DNA of 64,000 nucleotides from Oscillospiraceae bacterium (GCA_015067615.1 SVMD01000002.1:143170-207169), one strand, 5' to 3'. Positions 19,262 through 28,438 are shown, counted from the first letter of the stretch. The notes: generated by a model not told the origin, from the sequence alone. Program-made: numbers and translations.

Positions 19262-19385
19262 TGCCCGTCCTCCTTCAGTATCATTCACAGGCTCCATTTT
19301 AGGCGGGTTCCTCCGGGAAAAACCGTGAAATCCGGGCAATCCCCCGGGAAAAAGCCCGACAGGATTCTTGTCCCGGGGCGAATGC

Positions 19386-19414
19386 TTTACTTTTGCCGGG
19401 AAATCTGCTATGCT
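19386..19414 (+). promoter_or_regulatory. Promoter of the Gx transporter-mrnC pair
   Basis: TTTACT (19386-19391), 17-base spacer, extended -10 TGCTATGCT (TATGCT 19409-19414). The leader is very short. Confidence 0.65.
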
Positions 19415-19431
19415 ATGAAATAAGAAAGGCG

Positions 19432-19947
19432 GTGGTTAGCCTGAAAACCAAAAAACTGACCCTGATGGCGCTGCTCACCGCCATCGCCCTGACCATTTTC
19501 ATGATCGAAGCCCAGATCCCGCCCGTTGTTCCCCTGCCGGGCGTGAAATTGGGCCTTGCCAATATCGTTACGGTCTTTGCCGTCTTTGCCCTGGGACCAG
19601 GGGAGGCGGCCAGCATTCTCTTCTGCCGGGTGTTCCTGGGTGCGGTGTTCGCCGGAAACTTCAGCTCCATTTTCTATTCCGCCGCCGGCGGTGCCCTGGC
19701 GATTTTGGTGACCATTTTGCTGCGGAAAATTCTCACCCATAAGCAGCTGTGGGTGGCGGGTGCTCTGGGTGCCGTGGCCCATTCCGTGGGTCAGGTGGGC
19801 ATGTCCATTCTCATCACCGGAACCCCGGGTATTATCGTGTATCTTCCGCCCCTGGTGGGCATCTCCATCGTCACAGGCTGCTTCACCGGCCTCTGCGCCC
19901 AATTCTTAGTGAACCGAGGAAAGCTATGGAAAACTATTTCGACTTAA
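19432..19947 (+). CDS. Gx transporter family membrane protein
   Basis: The protein is about 171 residues and mostly hydrophobic, with LMALLTAIALTIFMIEAQIP, PLPGVKLGLANIVTVFAVFALG and FSSIFYSAAGGALAILVTILL. This matches the Gx_transp family, often annotated as heptaprenyl diphosphate synthase component I and resembling ECF-type substrate-binding membrane units. The start is uncertain: GTG at 19432 is closest to AGAAAGG and 18 bases after the -10; a CTG at 19441 is possible. Its end overlaps the mrnC start by 22 bases. The substrate is unknown. Confidence 0.75.
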   Translation: MVSLKTKKLTLMALLTAIALTIFMIEAQIPPVVPLPGVKLGLANIVTVFAVFALGPGEAASILFCRVFLGAVFAGNFSSIFYSAAGGALAILVTILLRKILTHKQLWVAGALGAVAHSVGQVGMSILITGTPGIIVYLPPLVGISIVTGCFTGLCAQFLVNRGKLWKTIST

Positions 19948-20327
19948 ATTTCACCACCCAGCAGGTCAACGCCATTTCCAACTTAGGCCTGGCCCACCTG
20001 GGTGACTGTGTTTTTGAAATTCTCTGCCGGGCCTACCTGTGCACCAGCGGCGACAAGACCGTGGACAAGCTCCACCGGGACACTATAAACATGGTCAAGG
20101 CCACCTCTCAGGCCAAATTCGCCGACAAGATGCTGCCGATGCTGACCGAGGAGGAGCTGGCCTTCTATCGCCGGGGCAAGAATTCCCATGTCCACGCGGT
20201 GCCAAGGTCCGCCACCCCCGCCGAGTACGCCAAGGCCACCGGTGTGGAGGCCCTGTTCGGGGCGCTGTACCTGCTGGGAAGAAAAGACAGGATCAACGAG
20301 ATCTTCAAGACCGTTCTGGAAGTGTAA
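19926..20327 (+). CDS. mrnC: Mini-ribonuclease III
   Basis: Mini-III is an RNase III-like enzyme without a dsRNA-binding domain that matures 23S rRNA ends in Firmicutes. The 133-residue protein shows LGLAHLGDCVFEILCRAYL, in which the acidic and helical pattern corresponds to the RNase III signature. It also has AKFADKMLPMLTEEE, RRGKNSHVHAVPRSAT and VEALFGALYLLGR with the catalytic Glu. AGGAAAG precedes the ATG. It overlaps the Gx transporter gene, so translation is probably coupled. A terminator follows at once. Confidence 0.93.
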   Translation: MENYFDLNFTTQQVNAISNLGLAHLGDCVFEILCRAYLCTSGDKTVDKLHRDTINMVKATSQAKFADKMLPMLTEEELAFYRRGKNSHVHAVPRSATPAEYAKATGVEALFGALYLLGRKDRINEIFKTVLEV

Positions 20328-20329
20328 CA

Positions 20330-20357
20330 AAAAGCCGCAGCATACGCTGCGGCTTTT
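20330..20357 (+). terminator. Rho-independent terminator after mrnC
   Basis: AAAAGCCGCAG stem, CATACG loop region, CTGCGGCTTTT arm with T tail. Confidence 0.9.
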
Positions 20358-20367
20358 GTTGTGTGCA

Positions 20368-20582
20368 GATAAATTATCGTTTAGCGGGCAATGCCCGCGG
20401 ATAATGCGTGCCTGGTGCGTCAGTATTCTTTATTTCCCTGACCCGCTCGGTAACGCTACATGTTCAAAAATGGGCCAATTATTGAGCTGTATCGAACCGG
20501 GTGAGCCCAATGGCGTAACGATTACTGCCAGGGCTCAGGCTCGAATTGTCAGCGGCCACTGGCCGCATAAACGATAATTTAC
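20368..20582. repeat. Palindromic intergenic element, TIR family A (copy 4)
   Basis: GATAAATTATCGTTTA (20368-20383) and TAAACGATAATTTAC (20568-20582) are near-perfect inverse ends. The interior is different from the other copies: GCGGGCAATGCCCGC, TGAGCCCAATGG and AGCGGCCACTGGCCGC hairpins. This shows that the ends are the constant part of the family. Confidence 0.85.
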
Positions 20583-20591
20583 CCCACAAAA

Positions 20592-20619
20592 CAGGGAAGC
20601 CGGGCATTGCTGCCCGGCT
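20592..20619 (-). terminator. Terminator of the cytidylate kinase-like gene
   Basis: AGCCGGGCA and TGCCCGGCT form a 9-bp stem with a four-base loop; on the minus strand it is followed by TCCCTGTTTTG. The T run is weak. Confidence 0.6.
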
Positions 20620-20634
20620 GTTACCGTTATTCGG

Positions 20635-21285
20635 TTATTCGGTGCGGCGCCGGATGTAATCTATCAGCATATCCGCGGTGCCCTCGATGCCCAGCTTGCT
20701 GGAATCCACCACCATATCATAGTGATCGATGCTGTCCCAGCGGCGGCCGGTGTGGTACTCGTAGTAGTAGCCGCGGAGCCGGTCGGTCTTGTCGATGAAC
20801 TGCCGGTGGGTCTCATAATTCTCCTTGGGGTGGTTGGGATGCAGCTCCCGGATCCGGGCTTCCCGGATGTCCTTGGGGGCGGTGATGAAGACGGAGATGA
20901 GGTTCGGATGCTCCCGCAGCACGTAGTCGGCGCAGCGGCCAACGATGATGCAGGGACCCTCATCTGCCAGGCGGCGGATCAGGTCGGACTGCCACTGGAA
21001 CACTTTTTCCCGATCCAGGGCCATGGAGGGGTCGGTTTCGTACAGGTAGGCGGGGCCCATAATTACCTTGCCCACCTGCAGGCCGATATTCTGGAACCGG
21101 TTGCCGTTGAGGTATTCGTCCATTTTTCTCAGGCGCTCGTCGGAAACACCCTGCTCCTCGGCAACTCTGCCCAGGATGGACTTGTCGTACAGGGGGATAC
21201 CCAGTTTTTCGGAGAGCTGAACGCCGATCTGGCGTCCGCCGGAGCCGAAATGTCTGCCGATGACGATGACGTACTGCTTGCTCAT
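20635..21285 (-). CDS. Cytidylate kinase-like family protein
   Basis: The protein has 216 residues and a P-loop variant, IGRHFGSGGRQIG, in place of the classical GxxGxGK. This is typical of the cytidylate kinase-like (Cytidylate_kin2) family common in Clostridia. CIIVGRCADYVLREHPN and a Lys/Arg-rich lid segment follow. The ATG at 21285 has AAAGGAG nine bases upstream; an in-frame GTG at 21294 is less likely. A monocistronic promoter lies upstream. The nucleotide substrate is not known, and real CMP kinase is normally a separate gene. Confidence 0.8.
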   Translation of the reverse strand: MSKQYVIVIGRHFGSGGRQIGVQLSEKLGIPLYDKSILGRVAEEQGVSDERLRKMDEYLNGNRFQNIGLQVGKVIMGPAYLYETDPSMALDREKVFQWQSDLIRRLADEGPCIIVGRCADYVLREHPNLISVFITAPKDIREARIRELHPNHPKENYETHRQFIDKTDRLRGYYYEYHTGRRWDSIDHYDMVVDSSKLGIEGTADMLIDYIRRRTE

Positions 21286-21360
21286 GAAGCTCACTCCTTT
21301 CAGCTGCGGTGGGAAACGGTTGGATGGATGGAATGGGGCGGATGGTCGTCTGTCAATTTT

Positions 21361-21389
21361 ATGTTAGCATAACCACCTAAGACAATCAA
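21361..21389 (-). promoter_or_regulatory. Promoter of the cytidylate kinase-like gene
   Basis: Minus strand: TTGATT (21389-21384), 17-base spacer, TAACAT (21366-21361) preceded by TGC. Confidence 0.65.
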
Positions 21390-21476
21390 TGGATTTTTCT
21401 GGAAATTGTGCACTATTTACAAAACGTTTAAATTTTATCCGGGATATCCCCGCCGGAAAGCTGTATAGATTCCATC

Positions 21477-21504
21477 TTGATTCTTTCTGAAAAGGGAATA
21501 TAAT
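21477..21504 (+). promoter_or_regulatory. Promoter of the repeat lipoprotein gene
   Basis: TTGATT (21477-21482), 16-base spacer, TATAAT (21499-21504); 38 bases before the start codon. Confidence 0.7.
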
Positions 21505-21542
21505 GGAAGTATCCAAAATATAGAAAAAGGAGAAGAAAAACC

Positions 21543-22454
21543 ATGAAAAAGAGAATCCTGCTTCTGGCTCTGGTTCTGGCCTTCGCCCTGGTGCTCTGCG
21601 CCTGCGGCTGCAAGCACGAGACCTGGACCGATGCCGACTGCGTCAACCCCAAGACCTGTGCAGACTGCGGCGAGACCGAGGGCGCTCCTCTGGGCCACAC
21701 CTGGGCCGCTGCTACCTGCGAAACCGCAAAGACCTGTGAAGTCTGCGGCGAAGTGGAGGGCGAGCCCCTGGGCCATAGCTGGGCGGAGGCCACCTGCGAG
21801 ACCGCCAAGACCTGTTCAGTCTGCGGTCTGACCGAGGGCGAAGCCCTGGGCCACAGCTGGGTCGATGCCACCACCGAGGCTCCCAAGACCTGCGAAAGCT
21901 GCGGTCTGACCGAGGGCGAGCGGATCATCACCGATTCCCGCTTCACCACCGCCGCCAACGAACACCTCTTCGGCAAGTGGCAGGCCAACCTGGATATGCC
22001 TGTGGCGGAGATGGATCCGGCACTGGCCCCCTACGGCGATACCCTGCCGGTGACCTTCTACTTCGATTTCCACAACGACGGTACTCTCAGCATGTCCATG
22101 GTCCCCGCCGATAATGAGGCGATGAGCCAGCTGATGAACGCCTATACCGTGGATCTGATGTACCAGGAATTTGCCGCCATGGGCCTGAACAAGGACCAGT
22201 CCAACGCTGCCATGGAGGAAGCCTACGGCATGACCGTGGAGGAGTATGTGGCGGCCGAAGTGAAGAAGATGGACTTTAACGAGCTGTTCTCTTCCTTCAG
22301 CGTCGAATACGTCTACTATGTGGACGGCGAGACCATGTACCTGGGCTACGACTGGGACGAGATGGAGCCCGATACCTACAAGTTCGAGGACGGCGTTCTG
22401 TACCTGCCTGTGGAGGATGACGAGCCCGTGGCCTTCACCCCTGTGGCTGAATAA
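21543..22454 (+). CDS. Lipoprotein with four tandem CxxC repeats
   Basis: The 303-residue protein has a lipoprotein signal (MKKRILLLALVLAFALVLCA then CGC). It is followed by four repeats of about 26 residues with the form AKTCxxCGxxEGxxLGHxW, each bearing a CxxC pair. Similar repeats occur in secreted Clostridial proteins and may bind zinc or form small disulfide-linked folds; this is inference. The C-terminal 170 residues include FGKWQANLDMPVAEMDPALA and a beta-rich region with YYVDGETMYLGYDWDEMEP, which looks like a lipocalin-like or DUF-type ligand domain. Function is unknown. GGAGAAGAAA precedes the start; the gene is monocistronic. Confidence 0.8.
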   Translation: MKKRILLLALVLAFALVLCACGCKHETWTDADCVNPKTCADCGETEGAPLGHTWAAATCETAKTCEVCGEVEGEPLGHSWAEATCETAKTCSVCGLTEGEALGHSWVDATTEAPKTCESCGLTEGERIITDSRFTTAANEHLFGKWQANLDMPVAEMDPALAPYGDTLPVTFYFDFHNDGTLSMSMVPADNEAMSQLMNAYTVDLMYQEFAAMGLNKDQSNAAMEEAYGMTVEEYVAAEVKKMDFNELFSSFSVEYVYYVDGETMYLGYDWDEMEPDTYKFEDGVLYLPVEDDEPVAFTPVAE

Positions 22455-22468
22455 GAAAACCACATAAA

Positions 22469-22501
22469 AAACCGGGAGAAGCGGATGCTTCTCCCGGTTT
22501 T
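22469..22501 (+). terminator. Terminator between convergent lipoprotein genes
   Basis: AAACCGGGAGAAGC stem, GGAT loop, complementary arm and TTTT; the A run on the other side may also let it serve the minus-strand gene at 22511. Confidence 0.88.
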
Positions 22502-22510
22502 GCTGTAAAC

Positions 22511-23509
22511 TTATCTGGTGGTGTCCACCACGATCTCACCGGCCACGATCTTCTTGGCCAGCTCTTCCACCTCAGCCTTGATCTCGTCGGGGATCTGCTG
22601 GGCTGCGCCTTCCTCACCGTAGGCCAGGCCCACATAACCGGTAGCCATGTCGGCCACCCAGGTGGTGCCGAAGAGGCCGCAGTCGTCGCCCTTGTCCATG
22701 TACTGCTTCACAGCGTCGTAGATGGAGTCGCCCACCTGCTTGCACATGGAGCAGATGATGGTCTCAGGAGCGATGTACTTCTGGTCGGAGTCCACGCCGA
22801 TGGCGTAGAAGCCGCCCTCCTGGGCTGCCTCAAAGACGCCGTCGCCGCACTTGGAGGCGATCTGGAAAATCACGTCGGCGCCCTTCTCGTTCAGGGTCAG
22901 GGCACATTCCTTGCCGATGGCGGGATCGTCATAGGAGTTGGAGTAGATGACCTCAACCTTCACATCGGGGTTGGCGTACAGGGCACCCTGCTTGTAGCCC
23001 ACGATAAAGTCGTTGATGGTGGCGTCGTCCTGGCCGCCCATGGCGCCGATGACACCGCTTTCGCTCATCTTGGCGGCCACATAGCCTGCCAGGAAGGAGC
23101 CCTCATTCTGGGAGTAGGTGATGTTCAGCACGTTGGCCACGGGAGCGGAGGTGGCGTTGTCGATCCAGATGAACTTCACATCGGGATACTCGGGAGCAAC
23201 GGCTTCCACGTCGTAGAATTCCCAGCCCACCAGCACCACGATATCGGCAGCGTCGGCGGCGTTGTAGATCTGCTCGGTGTGCTTGTCGTTGCCGCACTCA
23301 ATGCGCTTGACGGTGACGCCCTCGGCTTCCAGCTTGGTGGCACCGGCGTTGGAAGAATCGTAGAAGGAGCGGTCGCCGAAGTTACCGGCCACGACCAGCG
23401 CCAGGGTCAGACCGTCTTCGTTGGCCACACCGCCGGGGCCGGTCTCAGAGCAGGCGGCCAGACAGAAGATCATGACGAAGCTTAACAGTAAGGCAATTAA
23501 CTTTTTCAT
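22511..23509 (-). CDS. BMP family ABC transporter substrate-binding lipoprotein
   Basis: The protein has 332 residues with a signal peptide and lipobox (LLLSFVMIFCLAAC). The BMP/PnrA family pattern is clear: LALVVAGNFGDRSFYDSSNAG, DIVVLVGWEFYDVE, YSQNEGSFLAGYVAAKMSESG and GADVIFQIASKCGDGVFEAA. These proteins bind purine nucleosides for ABC importers. No importer genes are adjacent, so it is an orphan. AAGGAGG before the ATG at 23509 fixes the start; the longer upstream frame covers the promoter. Confidence 0.9.
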   Translation of the reverse strand: MKKLIALLLSFVMIFCLAACSETGPGGVANEDGLTLALVVAGNFGDRSFYDSSNAGATKLEAEGVTVKRIECGNDKHTEQIYNAADAADIVVLVGWEFYDVEAVAPEYPDVKFIWIDNATSAPVANVLNITYSQNEGSFLAGYVAAKMSESGVIGAMGGQDDATINDFIVGYKQGALYANPDVKVEVIYSNSYDDPAIGKECALTLNEKGADVIFQIASKCGDGVFEAAQEGGFYAIGVDSDQKYIAPETIICSMCKQVGDSIYDAVKQYMDKGDDCGLFGTTWVADMATGYVGLAYGEEGAAQQIPDEIKAEVEELAKKIVAGEIVVDTTR

Positions 23510-23600
23510 AATAATGTCCTCCTTGCAAGGTTGTCCCCGCGAAAGATATGAATGTAGGGCGGGGAAATTCCCGGGGGAGAAGCCCCGGAGAATTGTCTTT

Positions 23601-23629
23601 ATTTTACAATATCTTTCAGGGGATGTCAA
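23601..23629 (-). promoter_or_regulatory. Promoter of the BMP lipoprotein gene
   Basis: Minus strand: TTGACA (23629-23624), 17-base spacer, TAAAAT (23606-23601). Confidence 0.8.
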
Positions 23630-23653
23630 TTATTTCCCCAACCCGGCCTGCGG

Positions 23654-23917
23654 CGGTAAAGGATCCGTTTCGCGACACTTAACCTTCCCCCGGGGGGAAG
23701 GTGGCCGAACGGAGTGAGGTCGGAAGAGGAATTCGGGAGATACCCTTATGCGTGGTATAAGCGAAGACTTCCTGGTGCGTTACGTCTTGCTAAGCCTGTT
23801 TCTACGCATCAAAACCAACATTTCTGCCCGTATTCCTCTTCAGCCCCAGTGTGCGCACTGGGGCAGCTTCCCCTCGGGGGAAGCGTAGGCGGCTGTGCCG
23901 CTAAACAATAATTTCTC
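23654..23917. repeat. Palindromic intergenic element, TIR family A (copy 5, degenerate left end)
   Basis: The right end is TAAACAATAATTTCTC (23902-23917); the left end near GGTAAAGGATCCGTTT is eroded. Arms CCTTCCCCCGGGGGGAAGG and CTTCCCCTCGGGGGAAG face each other. The core around GTGGTATAAGCGAAGACTTC and CTGTTTCTACGCATC resembles, inverted, the core of the element at 61232-61497. No gene is apparent. Confidence 0.65.
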
Positions 23918-23939
23918 TTCGTAAAAACATCCAAATATA

Positions 23940-23968
23940 TTGCAATTGGATTGGTTATGTGGTATATT
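23940..23968 (+). promoter_or_regulatory. typA promoter
   Basis: TTGCAA (23940-23945), 17-base spacer, TATATT (23963-23968). Confidence 0.65.
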
Positions 23969-24023
23969 CTTATGTTGACAGATTATGATTAACTCTATCT
24001 TTGAAAGGAAGTCACTATATACT

Positions 24024-25859
24024 ATGGCAACTCAGGAAAACATCAGAAATATTGCCATCATTGCCCACGTTGACCACGGTAAGACCACCCTGGTTGACGA
24101 AATGCTGAAGCAGGGCGGCATCTATCGTGAGAATCAGGCCACCACTGACCGGGTCATGGACTCCGGCGACCTGGAGCGTGAGCGCGGCATCACCATCCTG
24201 GCCAAGAATACCTCCATCCACTACAAGGACATGAAGATCAACATCGTGGACACCCCCGGCCACGCCGACTTCGGCGGCGAGGTGGAGCGGATCCTGAAGA
24301 TGGTCAACGGCGTTATCCTGCTGGTGGACGCCGCCGAGGGCCCCATGCCCCAGACCCGCTTCGTGCTGGGTAAGGCCCTGGAGCTGGGCCATAAGGTCAT
24401 CGTGGCCGTGAACAAGGTGGACAAGCCCGACGCCCGTGTCCATGAGGTCATGGACGAGGTCCTGGAGCTGCTGCTGGACCTGGACGCCACCGATGAGCAG
24501 TTCAACTCTCCCACCGTCTTCTGCTCCGGCCGTCAGGGCACCGCAAGCTACTCCCCCGACGAAATGGGCAAGGACCTGATCCCCCTGTTCGACACCATCG
24601 TGAACTATATCCCCGCCCCCGAGGGCGATAAGGACGAGCCCCTGCAGCTGCTGGTTTCCTCCATCGACTATAATGAGTACGTTGGCCGTATCGCCATCGG
24701 CCGTGTGGAGCGGGGCACCATCCGTGTCAACCAGGAGGTCATCGTCTCCGACTTCCACGAGCCCGACATGAAGCAGAAGGCCAAGGTTGTGGCCCTGTAC
24801 GAGTATGACGGCCTGGGCAAGAAGGCCATCCAGGAGGCCTCCGCCGGTGAGATCGTGGCTCTTTCCGGTATGGCCGACATCACCATCGGCCGGACCATCT
24901 GCGCCCCCGAGGCCGTGGAGCCCCTGCCCTTTGTGAAGATTTCCGAGCCCACCATCGAAATGACCTTCGCCGTCAACGATTCCCCCTTCGCCGGCCGGGA
25001 AGGCAAGTACGTCACCTCCCGGAACCTGCGGGACCGCCTGGAGAAGGAGCTGATGAAGGACGTTTCCCTCCGGGTCACCGAGCAGGGCACCGATGCCTTC
25101 AACGTGGCAGGCCGCGGCGAAATGCACCTGTCCATCCTCATGGAGACCATGCGCCGTGAGGGCTTTGAGTTCTCCGTTTCCACCCCCCGCGTCCTGACCA
25201 AGGAAATCGACGGCAAGACCTGCGAGCCCATCGAGCGGATGGTGGCTGACGTGCCCGAGGAGTCCATGGGCTCCGTCATCGAGAAGATCGGCCGCCGGAA
25301 GGGCGATTTGCTGGGCATGACCCCCGTGGGCAACCGCTACCGCCTGGAGTTCCTGGTACCCTCCCGTGGCCTCTTCGGCTACCGCAGCGAATTCCTCACC
25401 GATACCAAGGGCGAGGGCATCATGTCCTCTGTCCTCCACTCCTACGCCCCCATGAAGGGCGAGATCGAGCGCCGCAACGTGGGCTCCCTCATTGCCCATG
25501 AGTCCGGCGAAGCCGTCACCTACGGCCTGGGCGCCGCTCAGGAGCGTGGCGCCATGCTCATCGGCCCCGGCACCCCTGTGTATGCCGGTATGGTGGTGGG
25601 CATCTGCAGCCGCAACGAGGATATGACCGTCAACGTCTGCAAGCGCAAACAGCTGACCAATATGCGTGCCTCCGGCTCCGACGACGCCATCCGTCTGGTG
25701 CCCCCCAGAGTGTTCTCTCTGGAGCAGTGCCTGGAGTTCCTGGCTGACGACGAGCTGCTGGAATGCACCCCCAAGTCCCTGCGGATCCGCAAGCGCATCC
25801 TGGATCACTCCATCCGTATGCGCGAGCTGATGAAGAAGCGGGCTGCCGAGCAGGGTTAA
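24024..25859 (+). CDS. typA: Ribosome-associated GTPase TypA/BipA
   Basis: TypA is a translational GTPase that helps large-subunit assembly and stress adaptation. The 611-residue protein has the G1 motif [10 protein letters not shown], switch motif [18 protein letters not shown] and NKVDKPDAR, then the EF-G-like domains and the TypA-specific C-terminus with [11 protein letters not shown] and GLGAAQERG. The start ATG at 24024 has GAAAGGAAG upstream and matches the family N-terminus; an earlier ATG at 23985 lies only 17 bases from the -10. Two CapA-like genes follow closely. Confidence 0.96.
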   Translation: MATQENIRNIAIIAHVDHGKTTLVDEMLKQGGIYRENQATTDRVMDSGDLERERGITILAKNTSIHYKDMKINIVDTPGHADFGGEVERILKMVNGVILLVDAAEGPMPQTRFVLGKALELGHKVIVAVNKVDKPDARVHEVMDEVLELLLDLDATDEQFNSPTVFCSGRQGTASYSPDEMGKDLIPLFDTIVNYIPAPEGDKDEPLQLLVSSIDYNEYVGRIAIGRVERGTIRVNQEVIVSDFHEPDMKQKAKVVALYEYDGLGKKAIQEASAGEIVALSGMADITIGRTICAPEAVEPLPFVKISEPTIEMTFAVNDSPFAGREGKYVTSRNLRDRLEKELMKDVSLRVTEQGTDAFNVAGRGEMHLSILMETMRREGFEFSVSTPRVLTKEIDGKTCEPIERMVADVPEESMGSVIEKIGRRKGDLLGMTPVGNRYRLEFLVPSRGLFGYRSEFLTDTKGEGIMSSVLHSYAPMKGEIERRNVGSLIAHESGEAVTYGLGAAQERGAMLIGPGTPVYAGMVVGICSRNEDMTVNVCKRKQLTNMRASGSDDAIRLVPPRVFSLEQCLEFLADDELLECTPKSLRIRKRILDHSIRMRELMKKRAAEQG

Positions 25860-25863
25860 TGCC

Positions 25864-27225
25864 ATGGGAAGAAAGACTCTGAAAATTCTGCTGGGCATCT
25901 GCGCCGCAGTGCTGGTGGCAGCTCTGGGCTTCGTGGTCTATATGGAGACCCGGACGCCGGAAGCCGTTCCGGAGACCACTGTCCCCACCACCCAGACTCC
26001 CGCCGGAGAAACCACCGTGCCTCCCGTCACCGTGCCGGAGACAACGGCCCCTGAAACCACCGCGCCTCCCACTACCGTGCCGGAGACCACCGAGCCGGAG
26101 CCCCAGGAGGTCCGCTACACCCTGACCTTCGCCGGTGACTGCACCCTGGCCTCCGACCCGGGCAATTACGGCTCTGTCCACGGCTTTATCAAGACCATCG
26201 GCGAGGACTACGGCTATCCCTTCCGGAATGTGCTGGACTACTTCGAAAACGATGATTTCACCATCATCAACCTGGAGTCTGTCCTGGCCGACGAGGGCTA
26301 TGCCTCCAATAAGCTCTTCACCTTCCGGGGCCCCACTGCCTATACCCAGATCATGACCGGCTCCTCCGTGGAGGCCGTCACCCTGGCCAACAACCACACC
26401 CTGGACTATGGACAGAAGGGCTACGACTCCACCATCCAGGCCCTGACCGACGCGGAGGTCTGGTTCGTGGAGGAGAACAAGACTACCCTTGTTACCACCG
26501 AATCCGGCCTGACCATTGGTCTGTATGCCGATTCCTTCAACTTCACCACCGCCGACATTCAGAAGAATGTTCAGCAGCTCCGGAATCAGGGAGCGGAAAT
26601 CGTCATCTGCGCTTTCCACTGGGGCACCGAGGGCAGCTACCGGCCCACCGCCGCCCAGAAGAACTTTGGCCACACCGCCATCGACGCCGGTGCGGATGTG
26701 GTCTACGGCCACCATCCCCATGTGCTGCAGCCCATCGAAGAATATAACGGCGGCTATATTTTCTACTCTTTGGGCAATTTCTCCTTCGGCGGCAACCATT
26801 TCCCCCGGGATCTGGACTCCGCTCTGGTGCAGCTTACCGTGATCCGGGATGAAAAGGGTAAGATCTCTCTGGGAGAACTGACCCGGATCCCTGTATCCAT
26901 CACCTCCATGGCGGTTCAGAATAATTTCCAGCCCACCCCCTACGAGGAGGGAACCAAGGAATATGACCGGACCTTAAGCAAGCTGGACGGCAGCTTTACC
27001 GGCCCGGATCTGAATGTGAATTACGATCACCTGAAGCCTACGGAGGCACCCACCGAGCCGCCCGCCGCTACGGAGGCCCCTGCGGCTCCCACCGATGCGC
27101 CGGAGACGCAGCCTCCTGCCACCCAACCGCCTGCTACCCAGCCTCCGGCAACTCAACCCCCGGCTGCTCAGCCTCCGGCAACCCAACCTCCGGCTCCCCC
27201 TGCCGAAGAGCCCGATCCCTCCTGA
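25864..27225 (+). CDS. CapA family (poly-gamma-glutamate-type) protein, copy 1
   Basis: The CapA/PgsA metallophosphatase-like family occurs in poly-gamma-glutamate capsule loci, but isolated members are common and poorly understood. The 453-residue protein has an N-terminal membrane anchor, a Thr/Pro/Glu-rich stalk (about residues 35-85), then the CapA domain with FAGDCTLASDPG, NLESVLADEGY, LANNHTLDYG, FHWGTEGSY and GHHPHVLQPIE. A C-terminal low-complexity tail repeats ATQPP. Stalk and tail suggest surface display near the wall. It starts five bases after typA and is likely cotranscribed. The next gene is a paralogue. Confidence 0.87.
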   Translation: MGRKTLKILLGICAAVLVAALGFVVYMETRTPEAVPETTVPTTQTPAGETTVPPVTVPETTAPETTAPPTTVPETTEPEPQEVRYTLTFAGDCTLASDPGNYGSVHGFIKTIGEDYGYPFRNVLDYFENDDFTIINLESVLADEGYASNKLFTFRGPTAYTQIMTGSSVEAVTLANNHTLDYGQKGYDSTIQALTDAEVWFVEENKTTLVTTESGLTIGLYADSFNFTTADIQKNVQQLRNQGAEIVICAFHWGTEGSYRPTAAQKNFGHTAIDAGADVVYGHHPHVLQPIEEYNGGYIFYSLGNFSFGGNHFPRDLDSALVQLTVIRDEKGKISLGELTRIPVSITSMAVQNNFQPTPYEEGTKEYDRTLSKLDGSFTGPDLNVNYDHLKPTEAPTEPPAATEAPAAPTDAPETQPPATQPPATQPPATQPPAAQPPATQPPAPPAEEPDPS

Positions 27226-27262
27226 TTATCCTCCGGGCTCTCCCGGGAAAGGCGGACTGACC

Positions 27263-28375
27263 ATGAGAAAAATACTGAAATTTTTGCTGATCAGCCTGAG
27301 TCTGCTGCTGGCAGCGGAGCTGGCCTTCGTAGGCTGGACGCTATCCCCCCGGGACAGGGAGGACGCCCTGCCGCAGACCACTGCCGCACCGGAAACCACT
27401 GTGCCTGAGACTACAGTACCTCCCACCACCGTTCCCACGGAGGATTATATCCTGACCTTCACCGGCGACTTTACCCCCGGCTGCATGCCGGGCCAGTTTG
27501 AGAATCCCAAGGCCTATGTAGGCACCGTGGGGGATGACTACGAATTCCCCTTCCGGTATATGCGCCCCTACTTTGAGGCGGACGACTTTACCTTCCTCAA
27601 TCTGGAGGTGGTTCTGGGTCTGGATGTGGGCAGGCAGGCCAACAAGACCTTCGTGTTCTCTGCTCCGGAGGAGTATGTGCAGATCATGACTACCTCTTCC
27701 GTGGAGGCAGTGACCCTGGCCAACAACCACACTGAGGACTTTGGCCAGGAGGGCTACGAGAATACCAAGCGGATTCTGGAGGAAAACGACATCGCCTACG
27801 TGGAGGAGGACAAGACCAGCCTGTTCACCACCGAATCGGGGCTGACCATCGGACTGTACGCCGACTCCTTCTATTTGGACGAAAGTGAAATTGCGGAGAA
27901 TATCGCTGCCCTCCGGGATCAGGGTGCCCAGCTGGTGATCTGCGCCTTCCATTGGGGCGATGAGGGCTCCTACCGCCACAACAAAAAACAGGAGGGCTAT
28001 GCCCACGCCGCCATCGACGCCGGTGCCGATATCGTGGTGGGCCACCACCCCCACGTGCTGCAGGAGATGGAAAGCTACAACGGCGGCCTGATCTTCTACT
28101 CCCTGGGCAATTTCTCCTTCGGCGGCAACGACCACCCCAAGGACTACGATTCCGCTGTTATTCAGCAGACGGTCATGCGCAAAAGTGACGGTACCATCGC
28201 CCTGGGAGAAACGGTGATCGTGCCCATCTGCATCTCCTCTGTGTCCGACCGGAACAATTACCAGCCGGTGCCCTATGAACCGGAGAGCGAGGCCTACAGC
28301 CGGGTCCTGGAAAAGCTGAACGGCACCTATTCCGGCCCCAATGTGATCCCCGGCTACGATTATTTAAGGGATTAA
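27263..28375 (+). CDS. CapA family protein, copy 2
   Basis: This 370-residue paralogue of the previous gene has the same layout: a membrane segment (ILKFLLISLSLLLAAELAFV), a short Thr/Pro stalk (ETTVPETTVPPTTVP) and the CapA domain with FTGDFTPGCMPG, NLEVVLG, LANNHTEDFG, FHWGDEGSY and GHHPHVLQEME. The Pro-rich C-terminal tail of copy 1 is missing. ATG at 27263 is chosen because it begins the signal anchor and follows AAAGGCGG. Tandem duplication with later change in both termini is the simplest explanation. Confidence 0.87.
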   Translation: MRKILKFLLISLSLLLAAELAFVGWTLSPRDREDALPQTTAAPETTVPETTVPPTTVPTEDYILTFTGDFTPGCMPGQFENPKAYVGTVGDDYEFPFRYMRPYFEADDFTFLNLEVVLGLDVGRQANKTFVFSAPEEYVQIMTTSSVEAVTLANNHTEDFGQEGYENTKRILEENDIAYVEEDKTSLFTTESGLTIGLYADSFYLDESEIAENIAALRDQGAQLVICAFHWGDEGSYRHNKKQEGYAHAAIDAGADIVVGHHPHVLQEMESYNGGLIFYSLGNFSFGGNDHPKDYDSAVIQQTVMRKSDGTIALGETVIVPICISSVSDRNNYQPVPYEPESEAYSRVLEKLNGTYSGPNVIPGYDYLRD

Positions 28376-28409
28376 GCTGTAAATAAAGCGAAAAAAGTGA
28401 AAAAACCAG

Positions 28410-28438
28410 TTGACCAGTTTGACATTTTGGGTTATACT
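28410..28438 (+). promoter_or_regulatory. rpmH promoter
   Basis: TTGACC (28410-28415), 17-base spacer, TATACT (28433-28438). Confidence 0.75.

Noticed and set aside
20368..20582. A tRNA or small RNA gene in the gap after mrnC
   Set aside because: No cloverleaf with a T-loop GGTTCGAATC-type motif could be drawn; the segment is bounded by family A ends and is better explained as a repeat.
26985..27230. Tandem ATQPP-coding repeats as a separate DNA repeat element
   Set aside because: They are in frame, inside the first CapA gene, and are explained as its low-complexity C-terminal tail.
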